This document shows positions 43,996 to 52,817 of a DNA stretch of 64,000 nt, piece after piece; position 1 is the first letter of the stretch, and every line of letters begins with the position of its first letter. Below the pieces are notes generated by a model. The model was not told where the DNA came from. It searched no databases and was given only the letters and a program-made list of their open reading frames with translations. The translations under genes were made by a program, and so were the position numbers. Origin of the DNA: Pseudomonas serbica (GTDB taxonomy: Bacteria > Pseudomonadota > Gammaproteobacteria > Pseudomonadales > Pseudomonadaceae); contig NZ_JAQIYM010000009.1 in NCBI RefSeq assembly GCF_028823535.1, forward strand, positions 186,001 to 250,000. The letters are read 5' to 3'.

Positions 43996-44310
43996 ATGAA
44001 AGCTGTCACCCTGACCTTCGCCTGCCTCACAGCCCTCGCCACCCAGGCCCACGCCTCCAGCCCCGATGCCTGGGCCGCCTTCGACAAGGCCGTGCTCGCC
44101 AGTTGCACCAAGGCCAGCGGTCTGGCGAACGCCAAACCCGTCGGCAACGCCGCACAATTCGATGATCGGGTCGGCTACACCGCCCTGCTGCTGCAAGGCC
44201 AGTACCCGCAAAAGCACATGAAAGGCCAGCAAGGTACCGAACTGTGCCTCTACAACAAGAAGAGCAAAACGGCCTATGTGACCGAGTGGGACTCCATACG
44301 AGCAAACTGA
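43996..44310 (+). CDS. Small periplasmic protein with two cysteines
   Basis: The 104-residue protein has a Sec signal peptide (MKAVTLTFACLTALATQAHA) with likely cleavage after AHA. The mature part of about 84 residues has two cysteines (ASCTKASG, TELCLYNKK) that could form a disulfide. I do not recognise a family. It stands alone between the acetyltransferase and the second RND operon. Confidence 0.65.
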   Translation: MKAVTLTFACLTALATQAHASSPDAWAAFDKAVLASCTKASGLANAKPVGNAAQFDDRVGYTALLLQGQYPQKHMKGQQGTELCLYNKKSKTAYVTEWDSIRAN

Positions 44311-44415
44311 CACCGCTGTCAGTTAACAGTCACTTTCCTGACCGGGTCATGGGGCTATAACGTAGAAAGACAAAGCTGCGAACACTTCCATTTCCCGACC
44401 CGGCGCCCCTCTCGC

Positions 44416-45576
44416 ATGCGAACCCAGAAAAAATCCGTTCTTCTAGCAGCCTTTCTGATCGTGCTGGTGGCGCTGGGCGCGTGGTACCTGATGAAATCAT
44501 CCACGGTTAAAGTCGCCGCACCGACCGCCATCCCGGTGCGCGTGGTCAACGTGGTCGAAAAAGACGTGCCCCGCTACGTCACCGGCATAGGCTCGGTGTT
44601 GTCGCTGCACAGTGTGGTGGTCCGCCCGCAGATCGACGGGATCCTCACCAGGATACTGGTCAAGGAAGGCCAACTGGTAAGCAAAGGCGACCTGCTGGCG
44701 ACCATCGACGACCGGTCGATCCGCGCCAGCCTGGACCAGGCCAGGGCGCAACTGGGCGAAAGTCAGGCGCAACTGCAAGTGGCCCAGGTCAACCTCAAGC
44801 GCTACAAGCTGTTGAGCGTCGACGACGGTGTTTCCAAACAGACCTACGACCAGCAACAGGCGTTGGTCAACCAGCTCAAGGCCACCGCCCAGGGCAACCA
44901 GGCTTCGATCGACGCGGCCCAGGTGCAGTTGTCGTACACGCAAATTCGCTCCCCGGTCAGTGGCCGCGTCGGAATTCGTACAGTGGATGAAGGAAACTTC
45001 CTGCGCATGACTGACACCCAGGGACTGTTCACGGTGACCCAGATCGACCCGATCGCCGTGGAGTTCTCCCTGCCGCAGCAGATGCTGCCGACCCTGCAAG
45101 GCCTGATCAGCGATCCACAACGCGCCCAGGTCAAGGCCTACATCGGAGCCGACACCGACGGCGAAACCGGGAACCTGCTGGGCGACGGCCACTTGACCCT
45201 GATCGACAACCAGATCAACGCCAACACTGGCACCATCCGCGCCAAGGCCGAATTCAACAACGCCGGGCAAAAACTCTGGCCGGGCCTGTTGGTGACGGTA
45301 AAAATCCAGACTGCGCTGGATAAAGATGCATTGGTGGTACCTCCCACCGTCGTACAACGTGGCCTCGACCAGCACTTCGTCTATCGGGTAAAGGGCGACA
45401 AGGTTGAAACCGTGCCAGTGCAGATGGTTTACCAGGGCAGCGGCCAGAGCATCATCAAGGGGGTGAAAGCGGGTGACGTGCTGGTCAGCGACGGTCAGTC
45501 GCGACTCAAGCCCGGTGCCACCGTACAAGTGCTGACCGAACCGCCGCAGGTCGTGCAATCGGAGACGGCGCCATGA
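44416..45576 (+). CDS. RND efflux periplasmic adaptor (MdtA-like)
   Basis: The 386-residue membrane fusion protein has an N-terminal hydrophobic anchor (SVLLAAFLIVLVALGAWYLM) and a lipoyl domain (VVRPQIDGILTRILVKEGQLV). A long helical hairpin (LDQARAQLGESQAQLQVAQVNLKRYKLL) and a barrel domain (SGRVGIRTVDEGNFLRMTD) follow. The stop overlaps the pump start by 4 bp (ATGA). It resembles MdtA/MexA-type adaptors. The first base of the frame lies after a short gap with no clear promoter motif. Confidence 0.85.
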   Translation: MRTQKKSVLLAAFLIVLVALGAWYLMKSSTVKVAAPTAIPVRVVNVVEKDVPRYVTGIGSVLSLHSVVVRPQIDGILTRILVKEGQLVSKGDLLATIDDRSIRASLDQARAQLGESQAQLQVAQVNLKRYKLLSVDDGVSKQTYDQQQALVNQLKATAQGNQASIDAAQVQLSYTQIRSPVSGRVGIRTVDEGNFLRMTDTQGLFTVTQIDPIAVEFSLPQQMLPTLQGLISDPQRAQVKAYIGADTDGETGNLLGDGHLTLIDNQINANTGTIRAKAEFNNAGQKLWPGLLVTVKIQTALDKDALVVPPTVVQRGLDQHFVYRVKGDKVETVPVQMVYQGSGQSIIKGVKAGDVLVSDGQSRLKPGATVQVLTEPPQVVQSETAP

Positions 45577-48500
45577 AAGGCCACGGTTCGATCTCCGCCT
45601 GGTGCATCGACCACCCGGTGGCCACGATTCTGCTGACGTTCGCCCTGGTGCTGCTGGGGGCCATCGCGTTTCCGCGCCTGCCCATCGCGCCGCTGCCGGA
45701 AGCAGAGTTTCCGACGATCCAGGTGGCAGCCCAACTGCCCGGTGCCAGCCCGGAAACCATGGCGTCATCGGTGGCCACGCCCCTTGAAGTGCAATTCAGC
45801 GCCATTCCCGGTGTAACCCAAATGACCTCGAGCAGCGCCCTGGGCTCGACCAACCTGACCCTGCAATTCACCCTCGACAAAAGCATCGATACTGCGGCCC
45901 AGGAAGTCCAGGCCGCTATCAACACCGCGGCAGGCAAATTGCCCAAGGACATGCCGAACCTGCCAACGTGGCGCAAGGTCAATCCGGCCGACAGTCCGGT
46001 GCTGATCCTCAGCGTCAACTCGTCGCTGATGCCAGGCCCTGAACTCAGCGACCTGACGGAAACCCTGCTGTCCCGTCAACTCAGTCAGGTCGACGGTGTC
46101 GGCCAGGTGTCCATCACTGGCCAGCAACGTCCAGCGATCCGTGTCCAGGTGTCCGCCGATAAGCTCGCCGCCATCGGCCTGACCCTGGCGGACATTCGCC
46201 TGGCGATCCAGCAGACCAGCCTCAACCTGGCCAAAGGCGCGCTGTACGGCGAATCGAGCATTTCAACGCTTTCGACCAATGATCAACTGTTCCACCCCGA
46301 CGAATACAGTCAGTTGATCGTTTCCTACAAGGACGGTGCACCGGTTCACCTCAAGGATGTCGCGAAAGTCGTCAACGGTTCGCAAGATGCTTACGTCCAG
46401 GCCTGGGCGGGTTCGCAACCGGGCGTAAACCTGGTGATTTTCCGTCAGCCAGGCGCCAACATCGTCGAGACCGTGGATCGCATTCAGGCCGCGCTGCCGG
46501 CGCTGCAAGCGATGTTGCCAGCCTCGGTGCAGGTCAAGGTGCTGATCGACCGCACCCAGACCATCCGCGCGTCGCTGCACGAGGTGGAAATCACACTGAT
46601 GATCGCCGTGATGCTGGTGGTGGCGGTGATGGCGCTGTTCCTGCGCCAACTGTCGGCCACATTGATCGTCTCGGCAGTACTCGGTGTGTCGCTGATTGCC
46701 AGCTTTGCGCTGATGTACGTGATGGGCTTCAGCCTGAACAACCTGACGCTGGTGGCGATCGTGGTGGCCGTGGGGTTTGTGGTCGACGATGCGATCGTGG
46801 TGGTGGAGAACATCCACCGACATCTCGAGGCCGGTGACGGCATGCGCGAGGCGGCGATCAAGGGCGCCGGCGAGATCGGATTTACCGTGGTCTCGATCAG
46901 TTTCTCGCTGGTGGCGGCGTTCATTCCACTGCTGTTCATGGGCGGCGTGGTTGGCCGGCTGTTCAAGGAATTTGCCCTGACCGCCACCTCCACCATCATG
47001 ATTTCGGTGGTGGTTTCCCTGACGTTGGCGCCCACCCTGGCAGCGCTGTTCATGCGCGCGCCTGAGCATCACGCCCAGGGTAAACCCGGCTTCGGCGAGC
47101 GCCTGCTGGCGTGGTACGAAAAAGGCCTGCGCCGTGCCCTCGCCCACCAGACATTGATGATCGGCGTGTTCGGTTTGTCACTGGGGTTGGCGGTGGCCGG
47201 CTACATCTTTATCCCTAAAGGCTTCTTCCCGGTCCAGGATACTGGCTTCGTCCTCGGTACCACCGAAGCGGCGGCCGATATTTCCTACGGCGACATGGTA
47301 AAAAAACACCTGGCGATGGCCGAAATCGTCGCCGCTGATCCTGCGGTTCAAGCGTTCTCTCACTCGGTGGGCGTGTCGGGCAGCAACCAGACCATCGCCA
47401 ACGGCCGCTTCTGGATCGCCCTGAAAAAACGCGGCGACCGCGATGTTTCAGCCAGCGAGTTCATCGACCGTATCCGCCCCCAATTGATGAAGGTGCCGGG
47501 CATCGTCCTGTACCTGCGCGCCGGGCAAGACATCAACCTCAGCTCCGGCCCGAGCCGGGCCCAGTACCAATACGTGCTCAAGAGCAACGACGGGGCGGTG
47601 CTGAGCACCTGGACCCAGCGCCTGACGGAAAAACTGCGCGGCAACCCGGCCTTCCGCGACATTTCCAACGACCTGCAACTGGGCGGCAGCATCACCCATA
47701 TCACCATTGACCGCAGTGCCGCCGCACGCTTTGGCCTGACCGCCAGCGATGTGGATGAAGCGCTGTACGACGCTTTCGGCCAGCGCCAGATCAACGAATT
47801 CCAGACCCAGATCAACCAGTACAACGTGATCCTGGAGCTGGACACCCGGCAACGCGGCAAGGCCGAAAGCCTCAATTATTTCTACCTGCGCTCGCCCCTG
47901 AGCGGGGAAATGGTGCCGCTGTCGGCCCTGGCGAAATTCGATGCGCCCACGGTGGGGCCGCTGTCCATCGCCCATGACGGCATGTTCCCGGCCGCCAACC
48001 TGTCGTTCAACCTGGCACCCGGCGTGGCGCTCGGCGATGCGGTGATCATGCTCAACCAGGCCAAGGTCGACATCGGCATGCCCGCGGCCATCAACGGTAA
48101 CTTCCAGGGTGCGGCCCAGGCGTTCCAGAGTTCGCTGGCCAGCCAGCCATGGTTGATCCTCGCGGCGCTGTTGGCGGTGTACATCATTCTCGGCGTGCTC
48201 TACGAGAGCTTCGTCCACCCGCTGACGATCATCTCGACGCTGCCCTCGGCCGGGCTGGGTGCGGTGATCATGCTGTGGATCTGCGGCCAGGACTTTTCGA
48301 TCATGGCACTGATCGGGCTGGTGCTGCTGATCGGTATCGTCAAGAAAAACGGCATCCTGATGATCGACTTCGCCCTGGAAGCGCAGCGCAAGGGCGGCTT
48401 GTCACCGGAAGAAGCGATCTTCCAGGCGTGCATCACGCGGTTCCGGCCGATCATCATGACCACCCTCGCCGCCTTGCTCGGCGCCCTGCCGTTGATGCTC

Positions 48501-48686
48501 GGCTACGGCACCGGCGCCGAACTGCGCCAACCCCTGGGCATCGCCGTGGTCGGTGGCTTGCTGGTGAGCCAGGCACTGACGCTGTTCACCACGCCGGTCA
48601 TATACTTGTGGCTGGAGCGTTTATTTCATAGGCACACTCTCCCACCAGCAGCTTCGCCCGTACCGGCGCTGGCGACCACAGACTGA
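45573..48686 (+). CDS. RND efflux pump transporter (MdtB/MdtC-like HAE1)
   Basis: This 1037-residue transporter is like the MdtBC branch: PIAPLPEAEFPTIQV and PGASPETMASSVATPLE at the N-terminus, helix 4 relay VGFVVDDAIVVVENIHRH, and IGIVKKNGILMIDFALEAQ in helix 10. MdtBC pumps normally use two different transporters; here a single pump gene is present. No outer-membrane channel gene follows. A metal-type response regulator gene begins 9 bp downstream, which suggests common control. Confidence 0.88.
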   Translation: MKGHGSISAWCIDHPVATILLTFALVLLGAIAFPRLPIAPLPEAEFPTIQVAAQLPGASPETMASSVATPLEVQFSAIPGVTQMTSSSALGSTNLTLQFTLDKSIDTAAQEVQAAINTAAGKLPKDMPNLPTWRKVNPADSPVLILSVNSSLMPGPELSDLTETLLSRQLSQVDGVGQVSITGQQRPAIRVQVSADKLAAIGLTLADIRLAIQQTSLNLAKGALYGESSISTLSTNDQLFHPDEYSQLIVSYKDGAPVHLKDVAKVVNGSQDAYVQAWAGSQPGVNLVIFRQPGANIVETVDRIQAALPALQAMLPASVQVKVLIDRTQTIRASLHEVEITLMIAVMLVVAVMALFLRQLSATLIVSAVLGVSLIASFALMYVMGFSLNNLTLVAIVVAVGFVVDDAIVVVENIHRHLEAGDGMREAAIKGAGEIGFTVVSISFSLVAAFIPLLFMGGVVGRLFKEFALTATSTIMISVVVSLTLAPTLAALFMRAPEHHAQGKPGFGERLLAWYEKGLRRALAHQTLMIGVFGLSLGLAVAGYIFIPKGFFPVQDTGFVLGTTEAAADISYGDMVKKHLAMAEIVAADPAVQAFSHSVGVSGSNQTIANGRFWIALKKRGDRDVSASEFIDRIRPQLMKVPGIVLYLRAGQDINLSSGPSRAQYQYVLKSNDGAVLSTWTQRLTEKLRGNPAFRDISNDLQLGGSITHITIDRSAAARFGLTASDVDEALYDAFGQRQINEFQTQINQYNVILELDTRQRGKAESLNYFYLRSPLSGEMVPLSALAKFDAPTVGPLSIAHDGMFPAANLSFNLAPGVALGDAVIMLNQAKVDIGMPAAINGNFQGAAQAFQSSLASQPWLILAALLAVYIILGVLYESFVHPLTIISTLPSAGLGAVIMLWICGQDFSIMALIGLVLLIGIVKKNGILMIDFALEAQRKGGLSPEEAIFQACITRFRPIIMTTLAALLGALPLMLGYGTGAELRQPLGIAVVGGLLVSQALTLFTTPVIYLWLERLFHRHTLPPAASPVPALATTD

Positions 48687-48695
48687 GGCGGGGTC

Positions 48696-49373
48696 ATGCG
48701 CGTCCTGATTATCGAAGACGAGGAAAAAACCGCGGATTATCTGCACCGCGGCCTGACGGAACAGGGTTACACCGTGGACCTGGCGCGGGATGGGGTCGAA
48801 GGCCTGCACCTGGCGCTGGAAAGCGACTACGCGGTGATCGTCCTCGACGTGATGTTGCCGGGCCTGGACGGCTTCGGCGTATTGCGCGCCTTGCGTGCGC
48901 GCAAGCAGACCCCGGTGATCATGCTCACCGCCCGCGAACGTGTGGAAGACCGCATCAAGGGCCTGCGCGACGGCGCCGACGATTACCTGGGTAAACCGTT
49001 TTCCTTCCTTGAGCTGGTGGCACGCCTGCAGGCACTGACCCGGCGCAGCGGTGGCCACGAACCGGTGCAGGTGAGCATCGCCGACCTGTGGATAGATCTG
49101 ATCAGCCGCAAGGCGACCCGCGGTGGCACACGGCTGGACCTGACGGCCAAGGAGTTCTCGCTGCTGAGCGTGCTGGCCCGGCGCCAAGGTGAAATCCTCT
49201 CGAAAACCGCCATTGCCGAGATGGTCTGGGACATCAATTTCGACAGCGACGCCAACGTCGTCGAGGTCGCGATCAAACGCCTGCGGGCCAAGCTCGACGG
49301 GCCATTCGAAGAGAAATTGCTGCACACCATCCGCGGCATGGGTTATGTGCTGGAGAGCCGTGGTGTCCAGTAA
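48696..49373 (+). CDS. OmpR-family response regulator of the heavy-metal (CopR/IrlR) type
   Basis: The 225-residue regulator has a receiver domain with D51 (VIVLDVMLPGLDGFGVLRALR) and a winged helix ending HTIRGMGYVLE. The sequence LSVLARRQGEILSKTAIAEMVWDINFDSDANVVEVAIKRLRAK is typical of CopR, CzcR and CusR. It lies 9 bp after the RND pump gene and overlaps the kinase gene, so it probably controls this operon. The inducing signal is inferred from family only. Confidence 0.88.
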   Translation: MRVLIIEDEEKTADYLHRGLTEQGYTVDLARDGVEGLHLALESDYAVIVLDVMLPGLDGFGVLRALRARKQTPVIMLTARERVEDRIKGLRDGADDYLGKPFSFLELVARLQALTRRSGGHEPVQVSIADLWIDLISRKATRGGTRLDLTAKEFSLLSVLARRQGEILSKTAIAEMVWDINFDSDANVVEVAIKRLRAKLDGPFEEKLLHTIRGMGYVLESRGVQ

Positions 49374-50727
49374 TTCAATTGCTCTGCGCCTGAGCGGGAT
49401 GTTCACGCTGGTAGCGCTTCTGGTGTTCTTGTTGATCGGTTGGGCGCTCTACCAACAGGTCGACAAAGGCCTGGGATTGTTGCCCGAAGCCGAACTGGAC
49501 GCGCGCTACAGCGTGCTCGAATCCACCGTCGGCCGCTACGGCACGCCTGAACACTGGGTGAAGATCAACAACAAGCTCAAGCTGCTCGGCGAAGAAGACA
49601 AGCGCATCAGTTTCTGGATCATCAGCGGCGATCCGAACTACGAATACGGCAATCCGACACCGAGCATCCGTGCGTTTGCCAAAGGGCCGCTGGGCATGCG
49701 CGACATGCAGCTGGCAGACCACCCCTACCCGCTGAAAGTGCTGGTCAGCGAATTCCCGGCCAAGGATCAGCGCCCGCCCCTGCGCTTCATGATCGGCATC
49801 GACACCGAGACGTTTTTCCATACCCAGCACCAATTGCTGATCGCCCTGGTCAGCCTGGCAGTTATCGGCGTACTGATGGCCTCGGCGCTGGGTTACTGGG
49901 TGGCGCGAATCGGGCTCAAGCCACTGATCAAGCTGTCTCAGGAAGCCCAGCGCCTGGCCCCGCCGTTGCGTTCAGGCCGCTTGCGGCTATCGTCGCTGCC
50001 CCCGGAACTGAACCAGTTCGTCGACTCGTTCAACTCGACGCTGGAGCGGGTCGAACAGGCCTACTCGCGACTGGAATCGTTCAACGCCGATGTCGCCCAT
50101 GAACTGCGCTCGCCACTGACCAACCTGATCGGCCAGACCCAGGTTGCCCTGACTCGCGGGCGCTCGGCAGAGCATTATTTCGAGGTGCTGCAATCGAACC
50201 TTGAAGAGCTCGAGCGACTGCGCTCGATCATCAATGACATGCTGTTCCTTGCCAGCGCCGACCAAGGCAGCAAGGCGACCAAACTGACGTCCACCTCGCT
50301 GGCCGAGGAAGTGGCCACGACCCTGGAATACCTGGATTTCATTCTCGAGGATGCGCAGGTACGGGTCCAGGTCAGCGGCGATGCCCTGGTGCGAATCGAA
50401 ATCGCCCACCTGCGCCGGGCCTTGATCAACCTGCTGAACAACGCCGTGCAGCACACCGGCCCCGGACAAGTCATCGAGGTGCGCATCGAAGCCGGCGAGC
50501 ACCAGGTCAGCATCGGCGTGGCCAACCCGGGCATACCGATTTCCAACGAACATCTGCCGCGCCTGTTCGAGCGCTTCTACCGGGTCGATGCCTCGCGCAG
50601 CAACAGTGGCAACAATCACGGGCTGGGGCTGGCCATCGTCAAGGCGATTGCCCTGATGCATGGCGGGGATGTGTTCGTGCGCAGTGACCATGGGATGAAT
50701 ACCTTTGGTATGCATTTGCCGGTCTGA
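49363..50727 (+). CDS. Heavy-metal-type sensor histidine kinase
   Basis: The 454-residue kinase has helices near 12-30 and 158-182, a periplasmic sensor between them, HAMP, HisKA with H246 (FNADVAHELRSPL), and a HATPase domain (NLLNNAVQHT, then GLGLAIVKAIALMHGG). It resembles IrlS/CusS kinases. The start is taken as GTG 49363 (SSNSIALRLSGM), overlapping the regulator stop by 11 bp; a GTG at 49360 is equally possible. No clear metal-binding cluster of His or Cys is evident in its sensor domain. Confidence 0.85.
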   Translation: MSSNSIALRLSGMFTLVALLVFLLIGWALYQQVDKGLGLLPEAELDARYSVLESTVGRYGTPEHWVKINNKLKLLGEEDKRISFWIISGDPNYEYGNPTPSIRAFAKGPLGMRDMQLADHPYPLKVLVSEFPAKDQRPPLRFMIGIDTETFFHTQHQLLIALVSLAVIGVLMASALGYWVARIGLKPLIKLSQEAQRLAPPLRSGRLRLSSLPPELNQFVDSFNSTLERVEQAYSRLESFNADVAHELRSPLTNLIGQTQVALTRGRSAEHYFEVLQSNLEELERLRSIINDMLFLASADQGSKATKLTSTSLAEEVATTLEYLDFILEDAQVRVQVSGDALVRIEIAHLRRALINLLNNAVQHTGPGQVIEVRIEAGEHQVSIGVANPGIPISNEHLPRLFERFYRVDASRSNSGNNHGLGLAIVKAIALMHGGDVFVRSDHGMNTFGMHLPV

Positions 50728-50937
50728 GGCCGCAAAAGACCGCTACCTTCGCCCCGACATCAGGCCGGCCGGTAGGCCGCTATCGCCGGCAGGCCCCACC
50801 GTAGATCGGGTTTGGCCGCGAGCGATCTTTGCTCTTTGCGTAACAGTCCTTTCATGAATCCGCTCTTTTTCCTTTCGCCCAAGCGCCTTATCTTTGCCCG
50901 CACCAAACAGCACTTGCCAAGCAAGAAGGTTTAAAAG

Positions 50938-51159
50938 ATGTCCAACAGTATGGGTATTGCCAGCGCTTTCGTTCTGTCTTCTCTGTTCCTGTCGCCGTTC
51001 GCCATGGCCGAAGAGTCGCACGCCTTCGTCGCGCAGAATTCCGCCCGAGCCGCCGCGTACGAAGAGCACCAGATCGAGATGACCGCCAAAGCCCAGGAGG
51101 CCACCCAAGCCCCGCAAGCGTCGAGCACTCAAGCCAAACAGGCTGAAAAAGACAGCTGA
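50938..51159 (+). CDS. Small exported Ala/Gln-rich protein
   Basis: The 73-residue protein has a signal peptide (MGIASAFVLSSLFLSPFAMA, cleavage after AMA) and a hydrophilic mature part of about 49 residues rich in Ala, Gln, Glu and Thr, with no cysteine. No family is recognised. It is preceded by AAGGTTTAAAAG and followed at 51228 by a terminator, so it appears to be its own transcript. Confidence 0.65.
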   Translation: MSNSMGIASAFVLSSLFLSPFAMAEESHAFVAQNSARAAAYEEHQIEMTAKAQEATQAPQASSTQAKQAEKDS

Positions 51160-51190
51160 TTTTGCGCGCATCACTCCTGTTTCCCTCGAC

Positions 51191-51220
51191 ACTTTTCATC
51201 GGCTCTTCCCAATGAAAAGT
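51191..51220. repeat. Perfect 9-bp inverted repeat
   Basis: ACTTTTCAT at 51191-51199 and ATGAAAAGT at 51212-51220 are perfect inverted copies around a 12-base loop. It may be part of the transcript end of the small gene or an operator for the porin gene. Confidence 0.5.
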
Positions 51221-51227
51221 TGTCTTC

Positions 51228-51255
51228 AAAGCCGCTGCCATCAGCGGCTTTTTTT
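51228..51255 (+). terminator. Terminator after the small exported protein gene
   Basis: AAAGCCGCTG pairs with CAGCGGCTTT around a short CCAT loop, followed by a T run. Confidence 0.85.
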
Positions 51256-51356
51256 CGTTGTGGTTTTACAACCCGCTGCGCCCTCCTCGCCAACCCGAAA
51301 TCTTTGCGACTGCAAGAACAGTGATGTTCCCCGCTGACCCAGGAGCTTTACCCCAC

Positions 51357-52670
51357 GTGCGTTTCCCAATCAGTCCCCCTGCGCTGTTCGTTGCAATCGC
51401 TGCAACGATGGCCTGCAATACTCACGCTGCCGATGCTGCCCAAGGTTTCACCGAAGACGCCAGCCTCACCATCAACGCACGCAACTACTACATGAACCGC
51501 AATCGCCTGCAGCAGGCAGACGACAACATTGAATGGGGTCAGGGTTTTCTGGGCATCTTCGAGTCGGGCTTCACCGAAGGCTCGGTCGGCTTCGGCATCG
51601 ATGCCCATGCCATGCTCGGGCTCAAGCTCGACGGAGGCGGCGGCACGGACAATTCGAGCATCCTGCCGGCCAGCGACGGCAGCGGCAAAGCACCGGGCTC
51701 GTTCTCCACCGCAGGTGCCACCCTGAAGATGCGAGCCTTCAATAGCGAATTGAAGGCCGGCGACCTGTTTCTCGCCAACCCGGTGATTGCCGGCGGTGAA
51801 ACCCGCATGCTGCCCCAGACCTTTCGCGGCGTCAGCCTGACCAACCACAGCTTCGACGGCTGGCTGATCGAAGGGGGTCAAGCGAGCTTCACCAAACCGT
51901 ACAACCAGAGCGGTCATGTTCGCATCGGTACGTCCTACGGCAGTCTGGCCGAGGATGAAGAAAGCCAGCATCTCAATTGGGCCGGCGTGGCCTGGAGCGG
52001 TGTGCCAGGCTTGACCAGCAGCCTGTATGCCGCCGAGCTCAAGGACATCTGGAACCAGTACTACTACGACCTCGACTACACCTATGCGCTCAACGAGGTG
52101 GTCAGCCTCAACCCGGGCCTGCACTTCTATCACACGCAGGACACCGGTGATGCGCTGCTCGGCCACATCGACAACAACACCTTCAGCCTGCATTTCACTG
52201 TCGGCGTCGGTAATCACAGCATCACCACCGCTTACCAGCGGGTCAACGGCAACACCCCGTTCGACTACATCAGCCAGGGCGACAGCGTCTTCCTCGACAA
52301 CTCCCAGCAATACTCGGACTTCAACGGTCCGAACGAGCGGTCCTGGAAACTCAAGTACGCCTATGACTTTGTCGGCCTTGGCCTGCCGGGACTGACTTCG
52401 GCGCTGTCCTGGTCCAGGGGCAAACTGGATCTGACCAAGGTCGACCCAGATAGCCCCGGGTATAGCGCGTGGTACAGCGCTGAGGGCATAAACGCCCGGC
52501 ACTGGGAACGCGACATCGAGCTCAAGTACGTGGTCCAGGACGGCCAGGCCAGGGACCTGGCAGTGCGCCTGCAATGGGCTACCAACCGGGGCGGCAACGG
52601 TTATGGAGTACTTGATCAGGACACCGACGAGTACCGAGTGATTTTCGACTACCCGCTCAATGTCTTCTAA
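51357..52670 (+). CDS. OprD-family outer-membrane porin
   Basis: The 437-residue porin has a signal peptide (RFPISPPALFVAIAATMACNTHA) and family segments LTINARNYYMNRN, EWGQGFLGIFESGFTEG and the C-terminal phenylalanine in YPLNVF that guides barrel assembly. OprD proteins admit small substrates such as amino acids or organic acids; the one here is not identifiable. GTG 51357 with AGGAG 11 bases upstream is used; ATG 51324 in the same frame is an alternative. Confidence 0.87.
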   Translation: MRFPISPPALFVAIAATMACNTHAADAAQGFTEDASLTINARNYYMNRNRLQQADDNIEWGQGFLGIFESGFTEGSVGFGIDAHAMLGLKLDGGGGTDNSSILPASDGSGKAPGSFSTAGATLKMRAFNSELKAGDLFLANPVIAGGETRMLPQTFRGVSLTNHSFDGWLIEGGQASFTKPYNQSGHVRIGTSYGSLAEDEESQHLNWAGVAWSGVPGLTSSLYAAELKDIWNQYYYDLDYTYALNEVVSLNPGLHFYHTQDTGDALLGHIDNNTFSLHFTVGVGNHSITTAYQRVNGNTPFDYISQGDSVFLDNSQQYSDFNGPNERSWKLKYAYDFVGLGLPGLTSALSWSRGKLDLTKVDPDSPGYSAWYSAEGINARHWERDIELKYVVQDGQARDLAVRLQWATNRGGNGYGVLDQDTDEYRVIFDYPLNVF

Positions 52671-52683
52671 GCTTCAATAAACA

Positions 52684-52713
52684 AAAGGCCGGCACGTTTT
52701 GCTGGCCTTTTTT
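52684..52713 (+). terminator. Terminator after the porin gene
   Basis: AAAAGGCCGGC and GCTGGCCTTTT form a stem around ACGTTTT, followed by further T residues. Confidence 0.82.
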
Positions 52714-52817
52714 ATCCGCAGTCTGTTGGGAATGCCGCGGATACAACGGGTGTCCGGGACGCTGCCCGATTCTTGCAAAAGAATGTCTCCGACGCCTAGA
52801 CGACAGAAGCCAGAATA

